A DNA stretch of 5,952 nt, taken from DASTQL01 sp035462845 (GTDB taxonomy: Bacteria; Actinomycetota; Actinomycetes; Jiangellales; Jiangellaceae). The position numbers and the translations under genes were made by a program. This document shows positions 5,638 through 5,952 of this stretch, piece after piece; positions within the stretch are counted from its first letter, which is position 1; each line of letters opens with the position of its first letter. The stretch covers positions 1 through 5,952 of the forward strand of contig DATHTV010000143.1 of the NCBI GenBank assembly GCA_035462845.1. The letters run 5' to 3'. Below the pieces are notes generated by a model. That model saw only the letters and a list, made by a program, of their open reading frames with translations, did not search any database and was not told the DNA's origin.

Positions 5638-5952
5638 GTGGCATCCGGGGTCCGCTCCCCTTCCCGGGCCCGGCTCGACGCCGGGACCCTGCGCCGAGAC
5701 CGCTGGTGGGTCCAGCCCGGCATCACCATGGCGGTGCTGCTCGGCTTCGTCGTGTACGCGACGTGGCGGGCGTTCGAGGACGCCTACTACTACGCCGACC
5801 CGTACCTCTCGCCGTTCTACTCGCCGTGCCTGGCGACCCGGTGCGAGGACGGCGCGGCGCACTTCGGCACGCCGGTCGGTGACTGGTGGGGCCTCTCCCC
5901 CGCGCTGATCATCCTGGTGGTGCCGCTGAGCTTCCGGATGACGTGCTACTAC
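5638..5952 (+). CDS. Membrane protein likely associated with succinate dehydrogenase/fumarate reductase, N-terminal part
   Basis: The first 105 codons run in frame to the window edge. A basic start (residues 1-22) is followed by RWWVQPGIT and a membrane helix (about 29-46). Next is an aromatic, cysteine-containing loop (YYADPYLSPFYSPCLATRCE, 51-70, C64 and C69), then GDWWGLSP (81-88). A second membrane helix begins at about 88 and leads into FRMTCYY (99-105). The aromatic loop and the FR-TCYY motif resemble, from memory, a membrane protein encoded directly before succinate dehydrogenase/fumarate reductase flavoprotein and iron-sulfur genes in actinobacteria and some other phyla. It may act as a membrane anchor or quinone-site subunit. 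The GTG at 5638 is the likely start, 9 bases after the preceding stop, with only a weak GAGG-type site at the stop. The next in-frame ATG (5728) would start inside the first helix. The association with respiration is inferred; no flavoprotein gene is visible here. Confidence 0.75.
   Translation, partial: MASGVRSPSRARLDAGTLRRDRWWVQPGITMAVLLGFVVYATWRAFEDAYYYADPYLSPFYSPCLATRCEDGAAHFGTPVGDWWGLSPALIILVVPLSFRMTCYY

Noticed and set aside
3892..5862. Long open frame that would extend TadA upstream to 656 residues
   Set aside because: The extra 241 residues run antisense to the two plus-strand genes, have no family similarity, and the ATG at 5139 gives the normal TadA N-terminus.

Overview
This is a very GC-rich stretch (my reading is roughly 70% G+C or more) with GTG starts, stop/start overlaps and codon use typical of a high-GC actinobacterium. 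The protein variants, especially the TadA ATPase and the divergent gene pair at the right end, suggest a Nocardioides-like or related propionibacterial/streptomycete-type lineage, but the genus cannot be fixed from the sequence alone.

Layout. Positions 1-446 (minus strand) hold the first 148 codons of prfB, peptide chain release factor 2, cut by the window edge. Positions 507-5139 (minus strand, read right to left) are a compact Tad/Flp-type pilus operon in the order tadA (secretion ATPase), tadB and tadC (polytopic inner-membrane platform proteins), a 77-residue Flp-like pilin candidate, two TadE-like pseudopilins and a TadE/G-like protein. Most junctions overlap by 1-4 bases or are 2 bases apart. 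Only the pilin candidate has a 45-base leader and its own strong ribosome binding site. The operon reads towards prfB with only 60 bases between them. After a 201-base divergent intergenic region, two genes run on the plus strand: a 95-residue conserved-type hypothetical protein with a strong ribosome binding site, and 9 bases later the start of a membrane protein resembling those found beside succinate dehydrogenase/fumarate reductase genes in actinobacteria. It runs off the right edge.

How they work together. TadA would hydrolyse ATP at the cytoplasmic face, TadB and TadC would form the membrane platform, and the small prepilins (Flp-like, TadE-like, TadG-like) would be processed and assembled into a thin fibre or a pseudopilus. 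No prepilin peptidase (TadV/CpaA), TadZ/CpaE-like protein, CpaB or canonical Flp/DUF4244 pilin is encoded in the window, so these must lie elsewhere or be dispensable.

I did not find a clearly new system. The most interesting points are the pilin candidate lacking the usual Glu at mature position 5, the probable leaderless promoter of prfB, and the uncharacterised divergent pair at the right edge.
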